A DNA stretch of 64,000 bases from CBDUBH01 sp965365345. GTDB taxonomy: Bacteria > Bacteroidota > Ignavibacteria > Ignavibacteriales > SURF-24. This document shows, piece after piece, positions 1 through 9,087 of the stretch. The stretch spans positions 68,509-132,508 of the forward strand of contig CBDUBH010000001.1 in assembly GCA_965365345.1 (NCBI GenBank). The letters run 5' to 3'. Each line of letters begins with the position of its first letter. Position 1 is the stretch's first letter. Position numbers and translations under genes: made by a program. The notes below the pieces were generated by a model. It was not told the DNA's origin and made no database searches. It saw nothing but the letters and a program-made list of their open reading frames with translations.

Positions 1-30
1 ACTAATGTTTATAGTATAAATAGTAAATTA

Positions 31-57
31 AGTCCCGGGGAAACCCGGGACTTTTTA
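31..57 (+). terminator. Rho-independent terminator of a gene upstream of the window
   Basis: A perfect 9-bp stem (AGTCCCGGG / CCCGGGACT) with a GAAA tetraloop is followed by TTTTTATTT. The T-run is on the plus strand, so it should end a plus-strand transcript that starts left of base 1. Confidence 0.85.
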
Positions 58-435
58 TTTTAAAAAGTTGGTTTGAACAGTAAAAAATTCATTACTTTTA
101 ATTCAAAAATTAAATGTAATTCAGGCATTCACGGAAGTTGATATTTCAAAAAGAAAATTAATTTGTCAAAGTAGATATCAATATTATAAATTCGTATTTT
201 AAAAACTGTAAAATATAAAGTAGTAAAAATTTTTTTGTATGCTTGAAGCAGTAGAATATAAAAACACAAATAAAATTCTTTCATTAAAAGAAATATTTTC
301 GGAGTTAATTTCCATAGTTCTAACAAATCATTTTTCAATGGAAATTCTAAACGATAAATATCAAAATAATAATAAATTAATTTGACCCTATCCAAAAGAT
401 AGGGTTTATCATTTTTAAACTAAATTTAAAATTAT
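58..435. other. Gene-free AT-rich leader upstream of the methionine gamma-lyase gene
   Basis: No convincing gene lies here. The only open frame, on the minus strand, is low-complexity and hydrophobic by AT bias. The single structured element is the hairpin at 385-405. The stretch probably carries the promoter and 5' leader of the next gene. Confidence 0.5.
385..405 (+). promoter_or_regulatory. Leader hairpin 30 bp upstream of the gamma-lyase start
   Basis: An 8-bp perfect stem (ACCCTATC / GATAGGGT) closes a CAAAA loop and is followed by TTATCATTTTT. It ends about 30 bases before the start codon. It could be an attenuator, a terminator or simply a stable 5' UTR stem. No known riboswitch was recognised. 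Confidence 0.35.
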
Positions 436-1623
436 ATGAAAACTAAATTTGAAAATTTTGAAACAACATGCGTTCACGGCGGAATCGGGGAATATGAATT
501 TGGTCCTGTAGTTCCTCCAATTTATCAAACATCAACATTCAGATTTGAATCGGCAGAACATGGTGCTGATCTTTTTGCGGGAAAAGAAAAAGGATTTATT
601 TACACAAGAATGGCGAATCCTACAATTATTGCAATGGAAGATGCTGTTGCGGCCTTAGAAGGCGGATACAAAGCTTTAGGTTGTGCAAGTGGAATGGCTG
701 CGGTTCATACCGTTTTTGCGGCAATGTTAAAACAAGGTGATCACGTTGTTTGCTCATCAATTGTTTACGGCCCGACCACAACTTTACTTAAAACCGTTAT
801 GGCTGATTTCGGAATTGAATCAACTTTTGTTGATACTTCCAAAATTGAAGAAGTAAAAAAAGCGGTAAAGCCGAATACAAAAATGATCTATGTTGAAACT
901 CCCGCAAATCCGACTTGCACAGTTACTGATTTAAAAGCTTGTGCCGATATTGCTCACGAAAATAACGCAAAATTAGTTGTTGATAATACATTTTTATCTC
1001 CGGCATTACAAAGACCGTTTGAATTCGGCGCTGATGTAATTCTTCATAGTATGACCAAATTTTTAAACGGACACGCGGATGTTGTTGCCGGAATTGTTGT
1101 TGTAAAAGATGAAGAAACTTATTCAAGATTCAGAAAAGTTTTAAATCAAACCGGCGGAGTTATTGATCCGTTCAATTCATTCTTGGTTCACCGCGGAATA
1201 AAAACTTTGGCAATAAGAATGGAACGCCATAACGAAAATACTCAAAAAGTTGCTGAATATTTGGAAAAACATCCGTTGGTTTCCTGGGTTTTATATCCCG
1301 GACTTCAATCACATCCTCAATATGAAATTGCAAAAAAACAGCATAAAGGTCACGGCGGAGTTTTATCATTTGAATTAAAAGGCGGATATGAAGCCGGCGA
1401 AAAAATGATGAACAACGTTACACTTTGTCAATTGGCCGTAAGTCTTGGCGGAGTTGAAACTCTAATTCAGCATCCAGCAAGTATGACTCACGCATCAATG
1501 GGAAAAGAAGGAAGAGAAGCCGCCGGAATTTCTGATGGATTGGTAAGACTTTCAGTCGGAATTGAAAACGTAAATGATATAATTGCATGCATTGAAAATG
1601 CTTTGGAAGCAACGAAAAAGTAG
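436..1623 (+). CDS. PLP-dependent Cys/Met metabolism enzyme, methionine gamma-lyase-like
   Basis: The 395-residue protein is full length for the Cys/Met PLP family. Methionine gamma-lyases split methionine into methanethiol, 2-oxobutyrate and ammonia. Visible residues are the phosphate-binding YTR (56-58) from the neighbouring subunit, GMAA near 86-89, Tyr111, Asp183 of VVDNTF, and the Schiff-base Lys208 in SMTKF. The active-site Cys found after TyrGly in the Pseudomonas enzyme is replaced here (YGPT, 111-114). The LysAsp pair of that enzyme is also absent. Cystathionine gamma-lyase or O-acetylhomoserine sulfhydrylase activity therefore cannot be excluded. No strong Shine-Dalgarno is visible. 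The enzyme would be cytoplasmic, and the gene appears monocistronic with a terminator-like palindrome behind it. Confidence 0.85.
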   Translation: MKTKFENFETTCVHGGIGEYEFGPVVPPIYQTSTFRFESAEHGADLFAGKEKGFIYTRMANPTIIAMEDAVAALEGGYKALGCASGMAAVHTVFAAMLKQGDHVVCSSIVYGPTTTLLKTVMADFGIESTFVDTSKIEEVKKAVKPNTKMIYVETPANPTCTVTDLKACADIAHENNAKLVVDNTFLSPALQRPFEFGADVILHSMTKFLNGHADVVAGIVVVKDEETYSRFRKVLNQTGGVIDPFNSFLVHRGIKTLAIRMERHNENTQKVAEYLEKHPLVSWVLYPGLQSHPQYEIAKKQHKGHGGVLSFELKGGYEAGEKMMNNVTLCQLAVSLGGVETLIQHPASMTHASMGKEGREAAGISDGLVRLSVGIENVNDIIACIENALEATKK

Positions 1624-1666
1624 TTTAGAATGTGAGAAAATAGCAATGTGAGTAAATAAGAATTTT

Positions 1667-1762
1667 GTCATTCCCGCAAGTGAAACGCGTCGGGAATCTT
1701 TCCGAATACAGAAAAAAGATTCCCCCGATAAAATCGGGGCAGGCTGGACAAGCCGGAATGAC
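1667..1762. repeat. Dispersed intergenic palindrome (GTCATTCC family, compound copy)
   Basis: Outer arms GTCATTCC and GGAATGAC enclose inner palindromes (TCGGGAATC, CCCCGAT..ATCGGGG). It belongs to the family of intergenic repeats found at more than a dozen places in this window. Confidence 0.75.
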
Positions 1763-1793
1763 AAATTGGAAATTAAAATTTAAATATTTAATA

Positions 1794-1847
1794 AAGCCGT
1801 CATTCTATCCCGATTAAATCGGGATTCAGAATCAGACGGCTTTTTTT
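1794..1847 (+). terminator. Terminator built from a dispersed palindrome
   Basis: Outer stem AAGCCGTC/GACGGCTT and inner stem ATCCCGATT/AATCGGGAT are followed by seven T. It lies downstream of the gamma-lyase gene. The rest of this 480-bp gap, up to 2104, shows no gene and presumably carries the promoter of the next gene. Confidence 0.75.
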
Positions 1848-2104
1848 GTTAAATCAGTCTTCAAGTTTATTAAATACTTAAATAAATGTTTTTTGCTTAA
1901 TTCTGCATTTTAATTTATCTTTGCTTTAGATGAACCGCTGTTCAAAAATATTTATTAAAAATTAATTTTAATAAGAGTAAGTTTATTCTTAAAGAAATTT
2001 TGGGGTGTAAAAAATGTTTCATTCCTTAAAAACAGTCTCTTCTAAAATTCTTAACAAGATCATTTCATATAAAAATTTATATTTAATACAATAAAGGTGG
2101 TGAA

Positions 2105-3496
2105 ATGAAATTACTCTCTCTAATTTTTGCTTTTCTTCTTTGTAGTATTTCTTTTGCTCAGGATGTGGGTACCTTAAGGTGGAGCTTCTTAAAAGGCAAC
2201 TTTTCTCCTTTTTCAGCTCCGGCGGTTGAAAATGATGGAACTATATATTGGGGTGCGTTCTATGAATTTTATGCATTAAATCCTGATGGAAGTAAAAAAT
2301 GGGAATTTAATAGTACAGAATGGTTTGAATCTCCTGTAATTGGAAAAGATGGAATTGTTTATGTTGGAGATAGATTGGGACAACTTTATGCGTTAAGTCC
2401 TGATGGCACTTTAAAATGGAAGTATGATGATTTTGAGGCGAAATATATGAATAGATGTTCTCCCGCTATAAGTGCTTCGGGAAATATTTATTACGGCGCG
2501 GGAGATGGTAATTTACACGCTTTTAACGAAAAAGGTGAAATAAATTGGTCTTATCCTTTAGGAGAACGAGTTGGTTATTCATCGGCAGCAATAAGAAATG
2601 GAGTCGTTTATATAGGTTCTTCTGACTCTACTTTTTATGCAATAAATGAAGAAGATGGAACAAAAAAGTGGGAATTTAAAACAAGAAACAGATGGTTATC
2701 TTCTCCTGCAGTTGGAAGCGACGGAACAGTTTACTTTGCTTGTGATGATTCAACGCTCTACGCATTAAATCCTGATGGAACAAAAAAGTGGGATTACTTT
2801 ATCGGGGGAGTTTCTGGAAATTCTCCAACCATTGATGAAGACGGAACTATTTACGTTGGCAATCATAAACTTTCTGCAATAAACCCGGATGGTACACTAA
2901 AGTGGGAATATGATTTGGGTTTTACCTTTTCTTCTGCTACAATAGGTAAAGATGGAACAATTTATATTGGAACTAATGGTCGCGGACTTTTGGCAATAAA
3001 CCGTGATGGAACTCTTAAATGGAAAACTGATGGAGGTGTATTAGAACCTTCTCCTGTAATTACATCTGATAGTTTGATTATTGTTGCAGTTGAGCATACC
3101 GGTTTATTGGCCTACAAAATCGAAAACAACAGCTATGCAAATAGCTCTTGGCCTAAATTTCAGCACGATAACCAGAATAGCGGAAATGTAAAATTTCCTG
3201 TTACTACAATTTTAGAAAATGATATTTCAAAATTTAATTATTTACTTTCTCAAAATTATCCAAATCCATTTAATCCAACAACTACAATTTTATATTCAAT
3301 TCCTAATAGCGAATTTGTAGAACTAAAAGTTTATGATTTGCTTGGAAAAGAAGTTGCTAATTTAGTAAATGAATTTAAACAGAGCGGAAATCATTCGGTT
3401 AATTTTGATGGCAGTAATTTATCAAGCGGAATTTATTTCTACACAATTAAAGCCGGAAGTTTTATTCAATCAAAAAAATTAGTATTACTTAAGTAA
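2105..3496 (+). CDS. Secreted PQQ-type beta-propeller protein with T9SS sorting domain
   Basis: The 463-residue protein has a signal peptide (about 1-19, ending SFAQD). It then has seven or eight repeats of about 40 residues of the form ALNPDGTxKWxY...SPxIxxDGTIYVG, which is the PQQ-like/BamB-type beta-propeller pattern. The last 80 residues are a T9SS type A sorting domain (NYPNPFNPTTTI, then a KVYDLLGKEV strand and a terminal KKLVLLK), so the protein should be exported and attached to or released from the cell surface. No catalytic motif is visible, and the propeller may bind ligands or scaffold other surface proteins. A strong AAAGGTGG ribosome site lies just before the ATG. The call as a secreted propeller is secure, but its role is unknown. 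Confidence 0.85.
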   Translation: MKLLSLIFAFLLCSISFAQDVGTLRWSFLKGNFSPFSAPAVENDGTIYWGAFYEFYALNPDGSKKWEFNSTEWFESPVIGKDGIVYVGDRLGQLYALSPDGTLKWKYDDFEAKYMNRCSPAISASGNIYYGAGDGNLHAFNEKGEINWSYPLGERVGYSSAAIRNGVVYIGSSDSTFYAINEEDGTKKWEFKTRNRWLSSPAVGSDGTVYFACDDSTLYALNPDGTKKWDYFIGGVSGNSPTIDEDGTIYVGNHKLSAINPDGTLKWEYDLGFTFSSATIGKDGTIYIGTNGRGLLAINRDGTLKWKTDGGVLEPSPVITSDSLIIVAVEHTGLLAYKIENNSYANSSWPKFQHDNQNSGNVKFPVTTILENDISKFNYLLSQNYPNPFNPTTTILYSIPNSEFVELKVYDLLGKEVANLVNEFKQSGNHSVNFDGSNLSSGIYFYTIKAGSFIQSKKLVLLK

Positions 3497-3530
3497 TTAA
3501 GAAGTTTAGAAAATGAGAACTTGAGAATTT

Positions 3531-3558
3531 GTCAGATTCCGGACTTTGCCGGAATGAC
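3531..3558. repeat. Dispersed intergenic palindrome
   Basis: GATTCCGG and CCGGAATGAC arms around a short loop; a copy of the GTCATTCCGG family behind the propeller gene. Confidence 0.7.
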
Positions 3559-3595
3559 AAATTTTATAAAAATAAAAATTTTAAAATCAGAAATA

Positions 3596-3638
3596 AAAAG
3601 CCGTCATTCTGGCTTGTTCAGAATCAGACGGCTTTTTT
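3596..3638 (+). terminator. Terminator built from a dispersed palindrome
   Basis: Stem AAGCCGTC/GACGGCTT with inner ATTCTGG..CAGAAT, followed by a run of T. It ends transcription of the propeller gene. Confidence 0.8.
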
Positions 3639-3742
3639 ATTACTCAAAATCAAAAATTAAAAATACGTTTATTTCATTTTTTCCCTCAAATCTTTAAAAC
3701 TAATTTTTTATATTAAGATTAATTATTTTTTAAAGAGGAATC

Positions 3743-5629
3743 ATGAAAAGTCTTGTACTAATTCTTATCTTTTTTATTTCAAATTCTTTAATCTACTCTC
3801 AATCAAATCAAATTTACATTCCGGTAAATGTTAAAAAATCTTACGAAAATAATATCAGAAATTACGATGGAACTCCCGGAAAAAACTATTGGCAAAACCG
3901 CTCAAACTACAAAATTAAAGTTGATGTTGAACCGGTTTCAAGAATTATTAGCGGAAGCGAAACGATCGAATATTTTAATGAAAGTCCCGATACTTTAAAT
4001 CAAATCGTGATCAGACTTCTTCAAAATATTAATAAAAAAAGTTCCGTTCGCGATTTTGAAATGCCCGAAGAATCTTTAAATGACGGAATGATTTTAACAA
4101 AACTTCTCATCAACGGAAAAGAAGTTGATCTTAATAACAGAGAACTCGCAAATTTCAGCAACACAAATTTATCAATCAAATTAGAAAATAGAATTCTTCC
4201 GAATTCAAAAACTGAAATTCAAGCCGAATGGAATTTCACAATGCCGAAAGAAGGCGGAATAAGAATGGGAACTTACGGCGATTCAACTTTTTTTGTGGCT
4301 TATTGGTATCCGCAAATTTCGGTTTATGATGATGTTGACGGCTGGGATAAAATTCCTTACAGCGGACAAGTTGAATTTTACAACGACTTCAATAATTATG
4401 ATGTTGAAATTACCGCGCCCGCAAAAATGACTGTTTGGGCAACCGGCGAACTTCAAAACGCGGAAGAAATTTTTAATGAAGATATTCTGGCAAAATTCAA
4501 AAAAGCGCACACTTCAAATGAAATTGTAAAAATCATTGATAAAGAAAATTTGCGCAAATCAAATTTCAAAGGAAAAGAAAAAAACATTTGGAAATTTATA
4601 GCGGAAAAAGTTCCGGATTTTACTTTTGCTGCAAGCAGCAAATATCTTTGGGATGCAACAAGTTTAGAAGTTGACAAAAATTCAAAACGCAGAGTTTTAA
4701 TTTCTGCGGCTTACAATCCCGAATCAAAAGATTTTTATGAAGTCGCGGAACTTTCACAAAAGACAATCGAAATGCTTTCATTTGATTTTCCCGCAGTTCC
4801 TTATCCATTTCCAACAATGACTGTTTTTAACGGCTCGGGCGGAATGGAATTTGTTATGATGGTAAACGACGGTTCTTTTGAAAGCAGAGCAAGCACAGTT
4901 CACGTAACTTCGCACGAAATTGCGCACACATATTTTCCGTTTTATATGGGAATTAATGAAAAAAAATATGCATGGATGGATGAAGGCTGGGCGGTTATGA
5001 TTCCGTATAAAATGCAAAATATGATGGAACCGAGTTATGATCCAATTTCACGAAACAGCGCAGGTTATGCAAAATCTGCCGGCTATGAACACGAACTTCC
5101 TTTAATGACCCCTTCAAATTTGATGCGCGGACCTTCTTACAGATTAGCGGCTTACGGTCGTTCTGCCGAAGCCTACAGATTTTTGCGCGATGCTTTGGGC
5201 GAAAAAGTTTTTGACAATGCTTTACGAGAATATATAGATCGCTGGAATGAAAAACATCCACTTCCTTACGATTTCTTTTTCACTTTTAACGATGTTGTAA
5301 AAGAAGATCTTTCATGGTTTTGGAAACCTTGGTTTTTTGAATCCGGGTTCGGAGATTTAGCAATTAAAAATGTAAGTGCAGAGAACGGAACGGCAAAAAT
5401 AATTGTTGAAAAAATAGGTAATCTTCCTTTACCGGTTGAATTAAATATTGAATTTACGGATGGCTCAACATCAAAAGAATACAAAAACGCATCGGTTTGG
5501 AAAAACGGAAACAAAGAATTTTCCGTTGAAATTAAATCAGACAAAATAATAAAATCCGTAAAATTAGGCAGCGGAATTATTCCGGATGTTAACGATAAAA
5601 ATAATATTTACGAAGCAAAATCTTCATAA
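3743..5629 (+). CDS. Secreted M1-family metallopeptidase
   Basis: The 628-residue protein has a signal peptide (about 1-19) and the M1 aminopeptidase catalytic site. HEIAH is at 391-395 with the third zinc ligand Glu414 eighteen residues on, the classic HExxH-x18-E spacing. A GGMEF block upstream takes the place of the family GAMEN exopeptidase motif. The N-terminal half has the beta-rich fold of M1 enzymes (SGSETIEYFNES). There is no T9SS tail, so it is probably periplasmic, unlike the subtilase 35 bp downstream with which it likely forms an operon. Both would release amino acids from peptides. AAGAGGAATC before the ATG is a usable ribosome site. Substrate preference cannot be told. Confidence 0.9.
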   Translation: MKSLVLILIFFISNSLIYSQSNQIYIPVNVKKSYENNIRNYDGTPGKNYWQNRSNYKIKVDVEPVSRIISGSETIEYFNESPDTLNQIVIRLLQNINKKSSVRDFEMPEESLNDGMILTKLLINGKEVDLNNRELANFSNTNLSIKLENRILPNSKTEIQAEWNFTMPKEGGIRMGTYGDSTFFVAYWYPQISVYDDVDGWDKIPYSGQVEFYNDFNNYDVEITAPAKMTVWATGELQNAEEIFNEDILAKFKKAHTSNEIVKIIDKENLRKSNFKGKEKNIWKFIAEKVPDFTFAASSKYLWDATSLEVDKNSKRRVLISAAYNPESKDFYEVAELSQKTIEMLSFDFPAVPYPFPTMTVFNGSGGMEFVMMVNDGSFESRASTVHVTSHEIAHTYFPFYMGINEKKYAWMDEGWAVMIPYKMQNMMEPSYDPISRNSAGYAKSAGYEHELPLMTPSNLMRGPSYRLAAYGRSAEAYRFLRDALGEKVFDNALREYIDRWNEKHPLPYDFFFTFNDVVKEDLSWFWKPWFFESGFGDLAIKNVSAENGTAKIIVEKIGNLPLPVELNIEFTDGSTSKEYKNASVWKNGNKEFSVEIKSDKIIKSVKLGSGIIPDVNDKNNIYEAKSS

Positions 5630-5664
5630 GATCAGGATAAAAATTTATAAATCAGGATTTTAAA

Positions 5665-8496
5665 ATGAAAAATTTAATTTACGGCGTAATTTTAATTTTA
5701 GCTTTATCTGCAAATTTATTTGCTCAAAATTTAACTCAAAAAGTTTTACAAAAAGGTGATGATATTTATTTGTCAAATGTTGTTGTTGTAAAATTCAAAA
5801 ATGAAAGTCTGAAAAAGCAAGGCGGAAATAAAATTGATGCCGTAAATCTTCTTCTTCAAAAATTAAAAATTGAAAATGTAGTTGAAGCAGAACAAATTTT
5901 CAAAAGTCCTGAAAGAAATTTAGAAAATATTTTTTCCATCAAATATAATTCCGGTGAAGATCCGGTTGAAGTTGCAAAAAGATTAAGTGAACAAAGCAAA
6001 ATTGAATGGGCGGAACCGAAATTTATTTACAAAATTGATTTTGTTCCTAACGATCCAAATTACTCTCAGCAATGGTATTTAAAAACAATTAAGGCCGAAG
6101 AAGCATGGGAGATTTCCAAGGGCGATTCAAATGTGGTGATCGGAATTGTTGATACGGGAATTGATTGGGATCATCCGGATCTTGCTGCAAATATTTGGAG
6201 AAATAAACAAGAAATCCCGAATAATTTAATTGATGATGATAACAACGGATATATTGATGATGTACGCGGCTGGGATTTCGGCGGATTTGAAGGCGTTGCC
6301 GATAATGATCCGAATGAAGATGCGCCGGATCACGGAACTCACGTTGCGGGAATTGCCGCGGCAACAACCAATAATTCAATTGGTGTTGCGGGAATAGGTT
6401 ATAATTCAAAATTGATGGCTGTAAAAACTTCGATAAATAATTTCAGAGATGATAACGGAAGTCCATACGTGGTTTACGGCTATGAAGGAATTGCTTACGC
6501 TGCTGAAAACGGAGCAAAAATTATTAATGCAAGCTGGGGGGGATCAAGCTTTTCAAGATTAGGACAGGAAGTTATAAGTCATGCAGTTTCATTGGGATCT
6601 TTAATTGTCGGCGCTGCCGGAAATGAAAATTCTTCAAGTATGCATTATCCATCCGGTTATGAAGGAGTTTTATCGGTTGCTTCTTCTACAAATACCGATA
6701 GAAGATCATCTTTTTCTAACTTCGGAATTTCGGTTGATGTTATGGCTCCGGGTTCATCAATTTACGGAACCTGGCAAAATGATACTTACGCAACTTTAAG
6801 CGGAACTTCTATGGCTTCACCTTTGGTTGCGGGATTAGCGGCTTTGGTTGCGGCAAAATTCCCTAATTATAATCCGCTTCAAATTGCTGAACAAGTTAGA
6901 GTAAATACCGATTCAATTGATAATTTAAATGCCGGATTTGAATTTCAATTAGGCAAAGGAAGAATAAATGCTTTTAAAGCTTTGAACAATGTAAATTCAA
7001 AATCGGTAAGAGCATATTTTATAGATTACAGCGATGCTGCTCCCGGCGGTAACGGAAACGGATCTTTTGAACGCGGCGAAGAAATTTCGGTTTTTGCAAA
7101 ATTCAGAAATTATCTAAATCCAACTTCAAATCTTTCGGTTACTTTGGAAAGTAAAGATCAATATGTTACGGTTTCAAATCCCACTTTAAATTTCGGCTCA
7201 ATTTCAACAATGGATTCGGTTATAAATTCTTCAAATCAATTTAAATTTGTTATAAGCGCATCAACTCCCGATAATTACACAGCAAGATTTTTGTTGAAAT
7301 ATAAAGACGGAAATTACGAAGATTATCAATGGCTTATAATTTTGATAAATCCGACTTACAGAACTCAAAACGCAAGTAATGTTGATGTTTCAATAACCGG
7401 CGCGGGAAATATCGGATTCAATGATTTTCCTGATAATAAACAAGGAGAAGGATTTAAATACAAAGAAGGGCAAAATCTTCTTTTTGAAGGAGCGTTTTTG
7501 GCAGGAGTTTCTGCAACAAAAATTTCCGATGCTGCTCGTGGTGAAAATAATTCACAAAGAAACAGGGATTTTCAAAATACACTTCCTATTCAATTGCTAA
7601 TTCCCGGACCGGTTGCCGATCAGGAAACTTATTCAATATTTAATGATAACAGCGCCGGAACAGCAAAAATCGGAATTACGGTAAAGCAAAAAACTTTTTC
7701 CTATGCCGATGAAGCTTACAATGATTTTGTAATTTTGAATTATAAGATCATCAATAATTCCGGGGCTGATATAAATAATTTGCACGCAGGTTTATTCTTG
7801 GATTGGGATCTGGAAGAAGGATCAGGGCAAAATGATTCGGCAAGGTATAATTCCGATTATAATTTTGCTTATGTAAATCACATTGGCGGAGAACCGAAAA
7901 CTCATGTAGGGACTGCACTTTTAACAGATCAAACCGTAAATTTTTATGCAATAAATAATGCGGGCGATACGGGATTTCAAATTTATGATGGATTTACAAA
8001 TCAGGAAAAATGGACAGCACTTTCAAACGGATTAAATAAAACAAGAGCTTTCGGAGATATTTCAATGGTATTTGCTGCGGGACCAATAAATTTGGTGGTA
8101 AATGATTCAGTTGATATTGCCTTTGTGCTTGCCGCCGGTGATAGTCTGCTTCATTTGCAAAATGCAATTCAATCAAGCAGAACAAAATTTGCTGATATAC
8201 TTTCGGATACGGGAAACAAAAATCAAATTCCGCAGGAATATACGTTATATCAAAATTATCCGAATCCTTTTAATCCGGCTACAACAATAAAATATGATCT
8301 TCCGCAATCGGGATTTGTAGAGTTAAAAGTGTTTAATTTACTTGGCGAAACCGTTGCAGTTTTGGTTAATGAAGATCAAATTGCCGGAACAAATTTCGTT
8401 ACGTTCAATTCAAGTAATTTATCATCAGGAATTTACATTTATCAAATTAAATCCGGCAATTTCATTCAATCTAAAAAAATGATGCTGGTTAAGTAA
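5665..8496 (+). CDS. Secreted subtilisin-like serine protease (S8) with T9SS sorting domain
   Basis: The 943-residue protein has a signal peptide (about 1-20) and an inhibitor-like propeptide (about 30-120, ending near PNDPNYSQQWYL). The S8 catalytic domain carries Asp163 (DTGID), His223 (HGTHVAG) and Ser382 (GTSMASP), so all three triad residues are present. Residues from about 450 to 850 form beta-sandwich regions of unknown function. The C-terminal T9SS sorting domain has NYPNPFNPATTI and ends in KKMMLVK. The protease should act on the cell surface or outside the cell. It follows the M1 peptidase by 35 bp. Confidence 0.93.
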   Translation: MKNLIYGVILILALSANLFAQNLTQKVLQKGDDIYLSNVVVVKFKNESLKKQGGNKIDAVNLLLQKLKIENVVEAEQIFKSPERNLENIFSIKYNSGEDPVEVAKRLSEQSKIEWAEPKFIYKIDFVPNDPNYSQQWYLKTIKAEEAWEISKGDSNVVIGIVDTGIDWDHPDLAANIWRNKQEIPNNLIDDDNNGYIDDVRGWDFGGFEGVADNDPNEDAPDHGTHVAGIAAATTNNSIGVAGIGYNSKLMAVKTSINNFRDDNGSPYVVYGYEGIAYAAENGAKIINASWGGSSFSRLGQEVISHAVSLGSLIVGAAGNENSSSMHYPSGYEGVLSVASSTNTDRRSSFSNFGISVDVMAPGSSIYGTWQNDTYATLSGTSMASPLVAGLAALVAAKFPNYNPLQIAEQVRVNTDSIDNLNAGFEFQLGKGRINAFKALNNVNSKSVRAYFIDYSDAAPGGNGNGSFERGEEISVFAKFRNYLNPTSNLSVTLESKDQYVTVSNPTLNFGSISTMDSVINSSNQFKFVISASTPDNYTARFLLKYKDGNYEDYQWLIILINPTYRTQNASNVDVSITGAGNIGFNDFPDNKQGEGFKYKEGQNLLFEGAFLAGVSATKISDAARGENNSQRNRDFQNTLPIQLLIPGPVADQETYSIFNDNSAGTAKIGITVKQKTFSYADEAYNDFVILNYKIINNSGADINNLHAGLFLDWDLEEGSGQNDSARYNSDYNFAYVNHIGGEPKTHVGTALLTDQTVNFYAINNAGDTGFQIYDGFTNQEKWTALSNGLNKTRAFGDISMVFAAGPINLVVNDSVDIAFVLAAGDSLLHLQNAIQSSRTKFADILSDTGNKNQIPQEYTLYQNYPNPFNPATTIKYDLPQSGFVELKVFNLLGETVAVLVNEDQIAGTNFVTFNSSNLSSGIYIYQIKSGNFIQSKKMMLVK

Positions 8497-8603
8497 TGGA
8501 AAATTAAAAATGGAAAAATTTAAGAAGATAAGATTTTTTAGATTCCGGACAAGGAAAATTACAAATTATAAAATTAGAATTTAGAAAATAAAATAAATTT
8601 TTT

Positions 8604-9047
8604 ATGAAAGATTCAGATTCCTATGTTCAAAAAGAAATTGAAAAAACTGTTCTTAAAAAAATTGGGTTAAAACCGGAAACAATTTTTATAGAAAATGTAA
8701 AATTTTGTTTTGATGGTTTTTCGGATGAAAAGAAAGTTATTGCGGAAATATATGCCGGAATAGAAAATTTAAAATCTGCTCAAAGACAGAAAATTTCTCA
8801 AGATATTCTAAAAATGATTCTGTTTGAAAAATTAAAAGGAGAAACTTTTACGAAAAAGTTAATCTTTGTTGATAAAAAAATATATGATAAATTAATTTTT
8901 GAAGAGTCAAAGTCTTGGAAAAATCTTGCAATTAAAAAATTCAATATAAAATTGGAATATGTACAAATTAGTAATGAAGATTATGATTTACTTGTTAAGG
9001 CAAAACAAAGACAGGGAAAATATTTTAGCAAGATTAAACTTGTATAA
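8604..9047 (+). CDS. Hypothetical protein, possibly nuclease-like
   Basis: The 147-residue protein is Lys/Glu-rich and has no signal peptide or membrane segment. I do not recognise the family. A charged segment (FDGFSDEKKVIAEIYAG, about 37-53) followed by a helix with SAQRQKISQDILKM, then a strand KLIFVDKKIY, has the look of a PD-(D/E)xK nuclease-type core. The key lysine is not clear, so this is only a guess. It lies 107 bp behind the subtilase and is closed by the bidirectional terminator at 9055-9087. Confidence 0.65.
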   Translation: MKDSDSYVQKEIEKTVLKKIGLKPETIFIENVKFCFDGFSDEKKVIAEIYAGIENLKSAQRQKISQDILKMILFEKLKGETFTKKLIFVDKKIYDKLIFEESKSWKNLAIKKFNIKLEYVQISNEDYDLLVKAKQRQGKYFSKIKLV

Positions 9048-9054
9048 TTAAAAT

Positions 9055-9087
9055 AAAAAAGCCGTCATTTTTGTGACGGCTTTTTTT
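9055..9087. terminator. Bidirectional terminator between convergent genes
   Basis: Stem GCCGTCA/TGACGGC is flanked by six A on the left and seven T on the right, so it can work in both directions between the plus-strand gene ending at 9047 and the minus-strand gene ending at 9086. Confidence 0.85.

Noticed and set aside
129..395. 88-codon minus-strand open frame before the gamma-lyase gene
   Set aside because: Sequence is low-complexity Phe/Leu/Tyr/Lys produced by AT bias, with no ribosome site or recognisable family. It also covers the hairpin leader.
6089..6409. 106-codon minus-strand frame inside the subtilase
   Set aside because: Antisense to the catalytic domain of a certain gene, with no independent support.
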